From Neurospora intermedia (taxonomy: Eukaryota; Ascomycota; Sordariomycetes; Sordariales; Sordariaceae): 64,000 nt of DNA. The translations under genes and the position numbers were made by a program. This document shows, piece after piece, positions 36,875 to 48,548 of this stretch; within the stretch, counting starts at the first letter, position 1, and each line of letters opens with the position of its first letter. The notes under the pieces are model-generated. The model ran no database searches and was not told where the DNA came from. It was given only the letters and a program-made list of their open reading frames with translations. The stretch covers positions 5,853,001 through 5,917,000 of the forward strand of contig BTPP01000001.1 of NCBI GenBank assembly GCA_037102815.1, given 5' to 3'.

Positions 36875-36955
<81 letters not shown>

Positions 36956-37437
36956 GACAAGATTTATGCGACCGAAATCAAGGTACCGGATTTCGTGACT
37001 GACCGACTGACCAGCAGATTTTTTTTTGTTGCACGAACCCATTTCAGTGCAAGGACAAGGAAGCGCGCAGTGAACGGACGGCTCAGTGAATGAGTGTAGT
37101 GGTGAATGTGACTCAAAGAGATGTCTGCCCTTGTGGTCACCTTTCCCAGCTTTTTCAGGTCAAGCACAGCTTTGCCCAGACACACTATCAGGCATATGTA
37201 TACTACCAGGACGCCCGGGCTTGGCCATCGTGAAGTTTGAATTGATGTCATGCCGCAAACGAGTTCAGGCAATGGGTTTTTACTCTCTCTCGACGGGACC
37301 AATTCGCCCGTTATGAGCATGACTAAAGCCTATAAGAAATTGTGGACCTTTGGCTAGCGAGGAACCTACCTGTAGAGAAGTCTCGGTTTTACTATGTACT
37401 GCAGTTAGTGTCAACAACAGCAGTTGCGAAAGCCTTA
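32467..37437. other. Long gene-poor spacer upstream of the DUF3602 gene
   Basis: This 5-kb region contains scattered frames of up to 183 codons on both strands, several overlapping each other, with no domain similarity. Simple repeats include a GTC run near 34120-34143 and the poly-T tract at 36877-36949. I find no supported gene. Confidence 0.4.
36877..36949. repeat. 73-bp poly-T tract
   Basis: A 43-base T run and a 29-base T run are separated by one C. This is the longest homopolymer in the window. The exact length in assemblies of such tracts is often unreliable. Confidence 0.9.
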
Positions 37438-37475
37438 CTTGGGGGTTGTGGTGCGGTGGTGGGACCTTTCTTCAA

Positions 37476-37496
37476 CCCCTACTCATTAAGTAGGGG
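37476..37496. repeat. 8-bp-stem hairpin in left arm
   Basis: CCCCTACT (37476-37483) pairs perfectly with AGTAGGGG (37489-37496) around a 5-nt CATTA loop. The equivalent hairpin in the right arm has a different sequence. Confidence 0.85.
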
Positions 37497-38010
37497 GAAA
37501 GAAAATTCTGGGACAAACTTTTACGATGGGACATCTGGATTATTAGCGTGCACTATAGAAAACTGTTAGTGGGAAGTTGCAACAACGAACACAACGCCAG
37601 TCATTTTTCTAAAATTCCCAGAAAATTCCTAGGAATAAGAGTAACTATAAAGATATTACTTCCCGGATTTCGAAAAATTACCTTTTGATTTGGGGGAGCA
37701 ATGACCTTGCACTCTTCCAGTAGTTACCAAATATCATCGCTTAGAATCGCTCGTGGTCGCACGAGAATATGGAATTGCATATAGTACAAAACGCTTGCGA
37801 TGGAATTTTCTCTACAACGGCTGGACCAAATTTGATGCAAATTTAAGAACCTCTTTCTTTATAGGCCTTCTTACTTCTTGAATTTTTGTAGAATTTTAGA
37901 AAATTCATAGGTGCTGTTTTCGTAGTTGCAACTTCCTACTAACAGTTTTCTATAGTGCACGCTAACCTTTCAGATGTCCCATCTTAAAAGTTTGTCCCAG
38001 AATTTTCTTT

Positions 38011-38032
38011 CCCCCTCTTTAATGAGAGGGGG
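38011..38032. repeat. 8-bp-stem hairpin in right arm
   Basis: CCCCCTCT (38011-38018) pairs perfectly with AGAGGGGG (38025-38032). It corresponds in position to the left-arm hairpin but with compensatory base changes. Confidence 0.85.
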
Positions 38033-38075
38033 TTGAGGAAAGGTCCCACTACCAAACCGCACCACAACCCCCAAG

Positions 38076-40086
38076 TAATTGAGTCTTGGTCACTTGATCT
38101 TTCGAGCTCGGGTTCGTTTTCGAGTTCGAGTTCGAGTTCGAGTTCAAATTTGCATCCCGCAGGCAAAGCACGGCAAGCACAGCAAGCACAGCAAGCACGC
38201 AGGCTGAAGCAAGCAAGGAGATACCACCCGCCAATTCTACCAGCTATGAGGCTCGCAACGATGAGAGACGGAAACCGGTGGCCACCTACTAGTAGACTCC
38301 GATGTCGAGGGTGTTTAGTCACTACGTCTTGTTACCTGCCTCCCTCAAGCTAGCTCGCTCACATTGCATGTCGTGATGTGGTACAGTACATCCTATGATT
38401 CATTATACGGTAGTGTGTGGGCTTCGGTAAAAGAGGGCCGTCGTTGACTAGGTAGGTACCAACTTCACTCATAGAAAAGAAAAACATCTTGAAAAACTAA
38501 AGCCAAATGGCTCGATGACATGACATGGCAAAACATACGGGCGGGAGAGATTCAACGATGTCTCCTCCAAGTAGGTGACTAGGTAAGGGTCAGCAACAGT
38601 CGTCGGTACTTGATACTGTACTGCGCGTAAAAAGATTGCAAACTCGAGACGAACGATTACTACTTTCTGTTCTGTACATCATCTTGTTAAGCAAAAAGTC
38701 ACATACCCGACTGATAGATAGCCTGGGAAGTTACTTAGGTAGCTAGTCATCAATCCGGAACGTAAACCCATCTCGTTGTGATGCTTCATATTTAAACAAA
38801 CGGTTACTGTTTGTCCGCCCGTCACTTCCCACCTCCATACAGGTACACTGTCACCTCCTCCGTATAGGAAGTCAGAATGAAGGATATTGTCAAAATCCAT
38901 CTTGGAGACCCAGCCGGAGGGATGAAAAATGAGGACGGACCGGGACGAATCACAAATCAGTCATTCACTCTTTTAAACGAATGAATGCTTGAGATGTTCA
39001 ATTGTCTTTCCATTTCGGAACACAATCAACGCTTCAAAAGGATCTGAACGACCAGATTTTCTTGTATCACTGTGAAATACGGAGTCTGCATATGTTGTAT
39101 GTACCTCTGGGTACCTTGCTGATCTCCCGTCGTGGAAGGACAAGTGAAGATAGACAGCTGCGAAGAAAAGGTTGAGCGATGGGGAGGTGATATATTGAAC
39201 TGTTTGTATTACTCTTTTTCAGAGAAAGGGCTGGAGAAGATGGTACCATGGGGACTAGGCGCGATGACTTTGAGAAGTTAAGCAAAAAGTAGGCATGGTA
39301 ATAATAAGCCTCGCAAACTGGAGGAATTGGAAGGGATGTAAAGTTGGAGTTAATGACGAAAAAGACGGTGGATTATGTGGTGGTAGGGAACACCGTCATG
39401 TACGAGTCTAGGAGTGTATAGAGTTGAGTTGGTGCCATGGTGAGGTTGATGAAGGCGATTGGACATCATGCCTTCTTTATATCAGAATCTACTTGGCTAT
39501 GATTCAAGGTGACAGGATCGGCGACTTTGTCCATGCGTTAAATATCACTCCACTTGAAAACCACGAGATGACCTGTTGTAAATACATTGTGTCGATTCAT
39601 CGTAGGAAACAACATTAGCCGGTTGAGCTTGTATCCGTCGGAAAAGGTAAGACGACAACGCAAGCCCTCGTTGTCAACTGCCGTCACTATAGTATCAGGT
39701 ATCATTATAACTTCGTACCTCTGCCATAACATTTGCGATGGAAACAAGCAAAGCACATGTCCAGTCCCTGCACTCAAGAAAAGCCAGCCGAAACTTCAAA
39801 ATCGTTCAATAGGTATCTCTGGCTAAAGCAAAAAGGCGTTAAAGAAGAGGCAAAGGACCAAATCCCATCTTTGATTCTATCCACATTCCACTTCTCCGTG
39901 TCCTCACTCATCTCAACCAAACAGCTCCCAATGTATTTGCTTTTTACCAAATCCACATATCCACGTAACATCCACTTGCTTCAAAGATTCGAAAAAAAAC
40001 AAGAAAAGCTAAGTAATTCATGACGCATTTCCAGAAGAACAACAACACCAGCAAAAAAAAAGACAGCACCAAGACAGCAATCACAC
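38076..40086. other. Intergenic, 3' flank of the chitin synthase gene
   Basis: The stretch contains a CGAGTT hexamer run (38121-38144), an AGCAAGCAC nonamer run near 38172-38198, and otherwise unique sequence without a supported gene. Confidence 0.45.
38121..38198. repeat. CGAGTT hexamer and AGCAAGCAC nonamer microsatellites
   Basis: Four tandem CGAGTT units at 38121-38144 are followed, after about 27 bp, by three AGCAAGCAC-like units. They lie just outside the right end of the foldback element. Confidence 0.75.
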
Positions 40087-43000
40087 TCAAACACCCCTAA
40101 ACATCCTCACCACCAAAAACCAGCAAGCCCCCACAAACTTGAACCCGCTCAGAACCGCCACGCTCCACAACACCACACTCATATAAATCGTCGCCCGCTT
40201 CGTCGTCTGCTGCTCCTGGCTTCCTTCCTCCGGATCGATCCTTTCCAGACCAGCCGTACTCAACACCACCGCGCACAGCGCAAAGTTCGTAATCATCCAC
40301 ACCAACACGACCATCGATCTGACACCGCGGTAATAATCCATCTGCTTCTCCTCCAACTGAGCACTCGTCGGCGCCGTCACCGGCTTCACGTATTTCCTCG
40401 AGAACACCTGGAGTTCGCGCTCGTATGAGGCGTTGAGGTCGCCTTCGTCGGGAAGATCCGTCTTACCCTGGCCGTCCTTGGTGTTGACGGAGGGCAGCTT
40501 GTCGGGCTTGTCGTCACCCTTGGTACCCCATGAGATATCGTGGGTGTTGCAGAAGGCATAGACGTTGAGGACGTTGGTGTAGGTGGGCGAGAGGAGCATG
40601 TACTGCACCATGGAGGTGACCATGTGCCAGGGGTCGAACATGAGGAGGGAGGCGATCAGCCAGATACCGTAGGTGGAGACGACGGAGACGATGAGGGTGT
40701 AGAAGAGCTCATTACGGAAGAGGTCGGTGAAGGAGAGGCCCTTTTGGACGTCGGTTTGGATGGCAACGACGGCGATGTAGATGGCTGCGAACATTAGGTA
40801 GCTGTGATAGTACTGTTAGTAAAGGGGCTTCCAAGTGAAAGAAAAGGGGAAGAGAGGAGGAGCAAACGTACATAAAGATAATGGCCCAGAAAACAACCAT
40901 ACCCATGTACAACCGTGGAGAACCAGCCGGCCGATTACCCATGGATAAGACGAAGCATGTTATCAGAGTCACACCGTACGCCCACGCGAACACGACGCCC
41001 AAAATCTGGCCGACGGTCCCTAGAAGCTTTTCGTCGCCCAGACCCGTCGTCAAGATCTTAAATACGAGGAAGAAGTTGCCAATAGCAAACCAGGCAAAGA
41101 TCATGTTGACCGTCTGGAACACGAACTCAATGAAGAAGGCAATTTTTCGCAAGAAGGAGTGATCGGACCGGAAGAACTGGTGGAAGTGGACGATAGCATA
41201 GATAGCCGCGAAGAAGGAACCGTTCAGCCAACGACGACGCTGCAGAATCAGCTCGGTCAGGTCGGCGGGCACATCGGTCTCACCCGTGGCCGACTTGACG
41301 TACTGCAGGATCCAGTGGCAGTTGCGCTTGGTGACGAGCTCGAAACACAAGATACGATCCTCGGCGAGGTACATGTTGGCCGTGAAAATGCCGGCGTCGC
41401 CGCCGTGCAGCTTCTCACCGGCAAAGTACTTTTCCAAGGGGCCCTGGCCGTTCTTGTCGTTTTGCAAAGCGACGTAGCGGTAGGCGGAGAAGGCACCGGG
41501 CAAGACGGAAATGAAGCCAAAGGCGGATTCGAGAGGCTTGTCGAGAATGTTGCTCATCTTGTACTCAAAGTTCTGAGTGGCGACGAGCGGGTTGATCAGA
41601 TTCTTGCCGCCCGTGCCCAACATGGCCTTGATCTCACCGCAGGCGCCGGCGCACATGGGCTCGAGATCGAAGGCCTTCCACAGATGGTAGATGGAGCTGC
41701 CACCGGGCTTAGTACCAGCATCGATGAGCACGCAGATATTGGGATCCAAAACGCGACCAAAGGCTTGGAAGAACCAACGATGCGAGTTGATCTTCTTCTG
41801 GTTCTTTTCCTTGAGACAGAACAGCATCTGAACGGGCTGCTGCTTGGGGATGAGCTGGACAACATCGTTCTTGATGGTCATGCCCACCTGGGTCGTGTAC
41901 TCGTAAATATGCGCCGTGACATCCTTTCCGTTAACCTGTTGCTTGGCGATACCCTCCTGATAGACACCCATACCGGCCAACAACGCTCTCGTTCTCGGGT
42001 TGATCTTGGCACGACCGTCACTGACGACGCACACCACAATCTTCTTCCAGGCGTCCTTGCCCCAGGTCTTGCTTTCCGTCCGCTTGCACATGTACTCGAT
42101 GTTCTTGAACACACCAATCATGGTGCGCGCAAACAGAATCTCGTCCTCGTTGTACATGGTTACAACGATGAAGAGCTCTGTGTGTCTAGGCTTGCTGAAG
42201 AGCTTCTGGCGCAGAGTGAAGTTCTCCTCGTAGAACTCGGAAGGGTCGCAGGTGGCAGCCGAGTATCTCATGTGAGTGAACTCGTCACGTTCGCCGTGGG
42301 GTAGCTGGTTCAGCAGCTTTGGAGGGATGGGACAATCCAACACCAAGTTACCGCGGTACAGAAGCACCTGCTTGACTGTCTTCCACCTCTTGATGGGCGC
42401 ATTGTTCGTTGGCGGTTGGGGTTCGTCGTGGTAAGGATCGCTCTGGCCGACTTGAGAATCGGTATGCATCAACATGGGCCGTTGGTCGTCGTGCGCCTGG
42501 TATCCGGCCACCGGGGGTGTTGGGGCCGCGGCATATGGATCATGGCCAACTTGGGGCTCGTAGGGCTGGTTGTAGTAGGCATCGTGGTGCTCTTCCGGGT
42601 TCACGGCGTAATCGGGGGTATAATGCTGGCCCGGGGCATTGTATCCGCCCATGCCCTCGATCGGTTGCTGCTCGGCGCATTAGTATCTTGTTCCCCACAG
42701 ACATAGCAGCTATACTCACAGGAGTCTGAATGTGTAGCGCATCTCCAGGACTGTATCTCCCAGGGCCGGCCGGGATATCGAAGCCTTGCTGGTGGTGGTA
42801 CGGGTTGTCCTCCAACTGGTAGCCTGGCTGTATGGGGTGGCCCGCCGGGGGCGCCGTATGCATTCGAGGATCCATTGGGTGACTTTCGTAGAAGTCGTCG
42901 TCTAGACAGTTGAAGAGGAAGTGTTAGAGTGGCAGTTTCAACAAGCTATCACCAGTGACTGTCTTGCTCGGAGGCAACCCATATGCGCGCCCGGACGCGC

Positions 43001-43413
43001 GCGATGGCCAAGTCTGTACGTCAAGGCACGGCACAATGCGACCCGTTGCGGCAATGTGTATGTAAGAGCAAAGACTCAAGATGGGCTGTGTAGAAGATCA
43101 CCACTGCCGTGCACTTGCGCCAGGCAAGTAACAGATCCCTTTTTCTCTCTTGACAATCTTGAAGTCGTCCAGAAAGTAAAGAAAGCTAGTCTGGGGTCCG
43201 GCCTCGAGGTAGACAGGCCTCCAAGACTCTTGGGACCCATGAAGTTCCAAAGAAGCAAGGGGTAAGGGCCCCGAGAAAGGAATGTGGTTTGGGATATTGG
43301 AAGGGTTCATTGTAATGTAGTGACAGTCCCACTTGGGGTCTTGGTGTTTGTTTGATATCAAGAGTGATTCATAGCATAAAAGAAGTAGACTTGCCTAATC
43401 GATTGTACGACAT
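40087..43413 (-). CDS. Division-1 chitin synthase, probably class III
   Basis: Exons 43413-43395, 42901-42720, 42667-40872 and 40801-40087 give about 903 aa. The N-terminus [15 protein letters not shown] is recovered only if the first intron (43394-42902) uses a GC donor, AG-GCAAGT. A disordered Pro/His/Tyr-rich region follows, then the glycosyltransferase-2 chitin synthase core: [39 protein letters not shown], the EDR motif at about 503-505 and QRRRW at about 543-547. Several C-terminal membrane spans follow. The protein polymerises GlcNAc from UDP-GlcNAc into chitin at hyphal tips and septa. The residues [22 protein letters not shown] and [15 protein letters not shown] point to class III (the class of Neurospora chs-1); class I (chs-3) is the main alternative, so no symbol is given. 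Confidence 0.93.
42902..43394 (-). other. GC-AG intron in the chitin synthase gene
   Basis: The 493-bp first intron starts GCAAGT and ends CTGTCTAG. Splicing joins ATGTCGTACAATCGATTAG to ACGACGAC in frame. No GT donor nearby preserves both the ATG and the conserved N-terminus. Confidence 0.7.
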
Positions 43414-46218
43414 GGTGCCGGGATTGAAGGAGGCGCTTAACGGGGTATAGTCTCTAGTTAGTTACTCCGTGATCCCCCGGGGAAGTTGGAGGGAGAGATG
43501 AATGTGTGGGATATGTCGATTCTCTCGAGAAAGTGTTGTCGATCACTGTTGAAGGTTTGGCGCGGGTCGGTGTTCGTCACGAGTCTCAGTCGCTTGGTGT
43601 GTGTGGAATGCGCCGCGGCCGTCAAGGCCCTTCTCCCAACCAGCTTCCTGTTGGTTTCCCGTCTTTATTGGAGCTTGCTCCCTTGGGCAGTGTTATGCCG
43701 CCCGTCTTGCTTGTTTGCTCTTGCAAGAAGTGACCGCTTACTTTTACTCGGCGGTTGACCGTTCAGTTCCTTGTAGTTGTCGAGACAAGCTACCGTCCGC
43801 GCGGCGTGGATCTGTTGATGGATGGTTGACAGGGAAGGACGGGGTAATACGTCTCCTTGACTGGCGGGTGTTTGGGGTATCGAGGGGTAAGTTCGGATTG
43901 TGTCTCGAAGTGTACGGTAGCGGTTGGTAGTCAATGTTTCGTCGCCCAATGCCAATACCACACGCCAGATCTCGTTCCTCTTACTGGACCCCTTCTTGTC
44001 CGTACCGCGAAAGAGATACGTGAAATCCAAGAGCAACAAAAAGGGACGGGACGGGACGTAAAGAGAAAGAGAGAGCGAGGGAGAGGGGAAGGGAAAAAAA
44101 GAGGAAAATCTCGAGTTTCAAGCTGATGAATGTGGTGCCAGGACCGCGACGGCGCGAATGGCAGATGATCCCGTCCGGGGGGGTCGTCCACGGTCCAACT
44201 GGGGGGGGGGCTGGTCGCAGTGGATGCCGTTCCTCGAAATCAACATGGGCGCACGGGGCTACAGGGGCCATGTCAAGGCCAATCAACGGTCCCTTTGCGA
44301 CCCTTTCGCAACCGCCAAAACGCCCAAACACTCGCTCGCCATGGTGTCGTGGGTTGCCCGTTTCAGCGCCCAAGGGAGCCGAGTGACGTCGCTCCACTGA
44401 CTGCTTCCCCCAAGACCCAGCTCGTGATTGGTTCATTCGTCTCTACAGTAGTTTGAGCCTCTTAAAGGGGTCCCACGGAGGGGTTGAAGGGCGCCTGCTT
44501 AGCCTGGGCTGTGGGGGACTAGTCAATGAAACCTACCTTACCAGGATTCTCTCTGCTTTATCTTTCCTTAATTTCTAGGTAGTCTACATATGTTCTTATT
44601 CCCATGGCTCACTTTGTTCAATCAACCTCACAGCTTATCCATCCAAAGAGGCGTTGTTGTCTGTCAGGATCATCCGCAGCAACGAAGCGACACGAACACG
44701 CAGCTTCCCGCCTATGGTAGGTGGTCAGAGCGCTCGTCCAATGGGCCAGACCAGTCCGGCATCTCGAGTGCCATAGCGGTGGTCCACTTGGGGAGGAAGT
44801 TGGGATACAATATCCAACGACATCAAATTTGCCGTCTCGACAAGCGAACCTCTTTCCCTTGGGGATTTCATCTCGTTGGAACGGCCTCACTCCGGATCGG
44901 CACTTTTAGGACAGTACTTTGCGTGTTAGAGCAACTCTCCCCCATCTGTGCTTTTCCACGAGATCAGCAGTGCCCGGGAAAAAGAGGCATCATATCAATG
45001 CAGGTGTGTGTGCGCGGGAGGGAGCCGATGTTTTAGTCTGTACATTACCATAAATACTACCTAATACTACCTACGATCAATGTGTCTTTGACTCTGACCT
45101 GTAAAGTTTGATATCGAGAATCGCTGTATTTTACAGACATACCCTATGCAATACACTGTTCCCTTAATCCCAATATCTCGGATCCCCTACAATCTTCCTT
45201 CGAGTCTCTCTCTTTATCCCAAAGATTTATCAGGGGTCAAAGCAATGTTTGATATCGCACCTTGTCCTTGATGTACATGATACATTATATCTCCGTCGTG
45301 TGGAGCCACTTCATTTGGACAAGCCTAGGACAAGCCTGCCCTGGCACAAGCTACAGGTACAGAGCTACCTACACCTAGGTAGCTGCCGGTCAGTGGTCCC
45401 TGGCTTAAGTTCCTGTTGCGCGCCGGCGGCCAACAACACCAAACTTGGCATCGCGCGTTGGTCGCCTCATTTGGCAGTTCAAGCCCCAGTTGCTAGGCCT
45501 GGGTCTTGGCGTTTTTGGATAAGCGCCAACTTTAACGCGAGGGACTGTCACTGAAGCACCTTGATAGTCGAGAAGCAGTCTTCTTTGTAAATTAAATGGG
45601 TCGGTCATTCATGAAATGACAAAGACGAATGCGAACTGAACAATCATTAGACATCAGCAACTCGGATGTTGGATGCCGAATGCGCAAGCAGCACAGCCTC
45701 TTTGGCGGCGATACAAGTACTGAAAAGACGTGCGCACATGAGTCCCTTCGCCTCTTTAGCTGACGACGACTTAAAACAACATTGACTCCAACGTCTTCAG
45801 GACGCGTTATCAACTTTTGATCAGCCATCAGCAGAATTGCCGACTCCGCCTGTCCGTGGGCTCGGTGTCCTGTTTCGGGGTGCCAAGTAAATCCTCTGCT
45901 CAAGTTATTTTTGGCATGCTTGAGCAGCTGCACCTATCTCAGCTTTGTGCCATGTGCACGCCATGTCGGGTCATGCTGAAGGAGAATGCAAGACATGCAT
46001 GCGATGAGCGTGGATGGAGGCCAAGAAAAGCCCACCACGTCTGTTATCTTGATTCTCGAGTCACATTGTCCAAATGGCAAGACAACACCAACATAAACAT
46101 CGTGATGCAAACATGAATGCTTGATAACGCTTTTGACCACGTAGAAATATTATAATCTGTTATATAGCAGCTCCTCACTTCCATCCCTCACTCTTCCCCT
46201 TCATCTTTCGCCATCAAT
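43414..46218. other. Intergenic between the chitin synthase and sly1
   Basis: This 2.8-kb spacer holds the chitin synthase 5' flank and the sly1 3' flank. A GGGAC/GGGACGGGACG patch lies near 44043-44060. A 148-codon frame (44590-45036 plus) has no recognised similarity and poor codon character. No supported gene. Confidence 0.45.
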
Positions 46219-48548
46219 CTACGAAACCTCCTTACCCAACCTCTCTAATTCCTCCTTGATGAAGCTGTCAGCATTAAGCAACTCCGTACCACCATAAATC
46301 ACCCTCCTCTTCGCACGATCTCCCGTCGTCGTTCTCGCCGCCCACTCCTGCAAATTGCTATACTCGGCCGTGCTCGCACCACCTACCATAAACACAATCG
46401 CCTCCGAGAACCCCTGTCTGCGTTGCCCGAAACTGGCCGTCTGGCCCGGGGCGCTTGATCCTGGCAAGCCACCGGGCCCGCCCAGGGACGACCCGCCTCC
46501 TTGGGCCCGCATGGCCGACGGCTGGGGCATGGTGCCGCGCGCGTTGGCGCTGCGCGGGTCGAAGTAGAGGTAGTGTTCCGTCTTGGCGATAGCCGAGGAG
46601 CTGGCGGCCGATGGGTCCATGAGGGACTCGGTGATCTTGGTTACCGTGAGGTCGCGGTCTTCGGGGAGGAAGTTCTTGATGCCACCCAAAAGAGAGGCGA
46701 CGTTATTGGAGAGAGCGCCCGTGGGCACACCCGTCTCCTTGAGGCGGTCGGTGAGACGGCTGGAGATGGCCGAGAAGCGGTTGAAAAGGTCCGAGGACCC
46801 GGATTGTTGCTGGTTGGAGGATGAAGGATTATTGACCGTGGTGAGTTGTGTCATTTTGGTCGTGGCGCGGACCCTGTGCGATTTTGTTAGTCAGGATCGG
46901 CTGAAAAGCCCAAGAAAAAAAAAGGGGGTAGCACTTACTGCTTGATGTAAGAGAGGCACGTTGTGTCGCAGCCCTTGGCCGCGAGTGCCTCCTCAAATTG
47001 CGTCCATTCCTGACGAGACACATCTTGTTCCGTGCTGAGGTACCAGATCACAAAGAGACGCAGGTAATCCTCAGGCTTGCCCTTGTCCGCCGTCTTGATC
47101 TGATCCAGCACTTGCGCCTTGGTTTGCTTGAACACGTTCTCCTCCAGTTGGAAGTAGTTATCCAACTGTCGGCTTTGAATCTCGCCAAGGATAGCAGCAA
47201 GGATGTTCATGTGCATGTCCAAAGTGGCTTTTCTTGCGCGCAGTTCAGGCAAGAGTGTAACAGCTGCTTTAAGGTGCTGAGCGCTTGCGCTCGAGTCTTG
47301 TTCAAAATGATCCAAATCCCTAACGCCAGTCTTCTTGGTGAGAGCATCCGCCTCCTCCTTGTATTTCGTGAGTTCAATGTCAATGTCTTCGGCAACCTAA
47401 GCATCCTGGTTAGTCGGCCATCCTCAGGGTGTCCCGTCTGCACTTCCAACTTACCTGAGGGAACGGCAGGCATGAATTCTTGGCCCAGAAGAAATCATCG
47501 GCAGCCAGATCATACGTCTTCTTGTTGGTGCCCTTGGCCGGGTTATTGGAGTCAACAGGGCTCTCGATTGTGATCCGGTTCGATTCCGACAAACCAAAGA
47601 CGTCGGCGCATAAGCTCTGGTAGGTCCACGAGTGAGACAGCATGGGAATTAGGTCGATATTACGGTCCATGATAACGAGCAGGGGCTTTGGCGTTCCAGT
47701 GCTGGAAGCGGCTGCCCTGTGTGCCGAAAAGAGGTTGTCCTTGGAGTTGAGAATATGATCGCGAAGTTTTCGGTCCAATTTCGTTGCAACCATCTCAGCA
47801 GCAGCACCCCTGGGGCAGCGAATAATGGGAATGACGCCTAGTGTCACCACCACGCTAAACAGGCCGCTGACGATCCTGTCGATAACTCTGTCCAACTCCT
47901 CATCTTGTGTCTTTGCGCTATTCAACGCCCAGTACGTATGCTCTTTCTGCATGCCCAGACTGAACAAATCCGGCTCGGGGACGATAAAGTTGAGGTACTG
48001 GTCGAATATCTGGGCAATCTTCTCCGATGTGCCGGCGACAGCGGTTTGCGCCGCAAAGTCCTCCAACAGTGGCCGTGGTACCGAGGAGAGGAAGTTGATG
48101 CTGGCAGAATTATAGAGGTTCTTCTGAAGATCATTGGTGATTTGCTGGAGGTTCTTGGCGTTCGGTTCGATAAGGTAGATGGCATCGACATCGGGAATCG
48201 GTTGCCTGTTGGCTGCAATGGAAACATGTAGTGTGACGCCCATGGATCGCAGATCCGAGACCTGGAGTACCGGGCTGATGACATTGCGACCAAGCTCGTC
48301 AAAAACCAAGATCTTCCATGTGGGAATGTCCTTTAGCAAGGGGGCGGAAGCGGATTGGAAGCCATTCGAGTCGTCGCCGTCGGTCGGTTCGAGGGGTTGG
48401 TTGAGGTTCAGGAGCTTCTTGATCGACACTGGAGAGCATGTGTCAGTCCACCGCAAGACTGTCTGGCATTGGGACCATTGGGGATAGGAAGGCAGTGGGA
48501 CATACAGATCTGCTTGTCGCGCAGAGAATTCCCTGGTGTTGGCGCCAT
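46219..48548 (-). CDS. sly1: Sly1, Sec1/Munc18-family ER-Golgi SNARE regulator
   Basis: Exons 48548-48506, 48428-47455, 47396-46939 and 46873-46219 give 709 aa, somewhat longer than yeast Sly1. It opens MAPTPGNSLRDKQILSIKKLLNLNQP, and the conserved WKILVFDELGRNVISPVLQVSDLRSMGVTLH identifies the Sec1 domain that fills the protein. PLLVIMDRNIDLIPMLSHSWTYQSL and the C-terminal FSEAIVFMVGGASTAEYSNLQEWA with RRVIYGGTELLNA are SM-protein landmarks. A Gly/Ser/Pro/Gln insertion (about residues 600-640) accounts for the extra length. Sly1 binds the ER/Golgi syntaxins Sed5 and Ufe1 and templates SNARE assembly. The start is the first ATG after an in-frame break and matches the family start. All introns are canonical and phase-consistent. 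Confidence 0.95.

Larger units (their letters stand above)
37438..38075. mobile_element. 638-bp foldback element with long inverted arms, TA-flanked
   Basis: The ends CTTGGGGGTTGTGG (37438 on) and its complement (to 38075) begin inverted arms that stay very similar for at least 150 bp and recognisably for about 190 bp, for example GCGTGCACTATAGAAAACTG in both. TA dinucleotides at 37436-37437 and 38076-38077 flank the ends, the target duplication expected of Tc1/mariner/Fot1-type transposons. The interior (about 37630-37880) is AT-rich and has no coding capacity. The arms differ by small indels and substitutions, so the insertion is not recent. It is best called a mariner-like MITE or foldback element; family assignment is inference. 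Confidence 0.8.

Noticed and set aside
41159-42304. 381-codon open frame on the plus strand
   Set aside because: It is antisense to the chitin synthase catalytic core; a shadow frame without recognisable motifs.
44590-45036. 148-codon plus-strand frame between the chitin synthase and sly1
   Set aside because: No recognisable domain and an overlapping antisense frame; not enough to call a gene.
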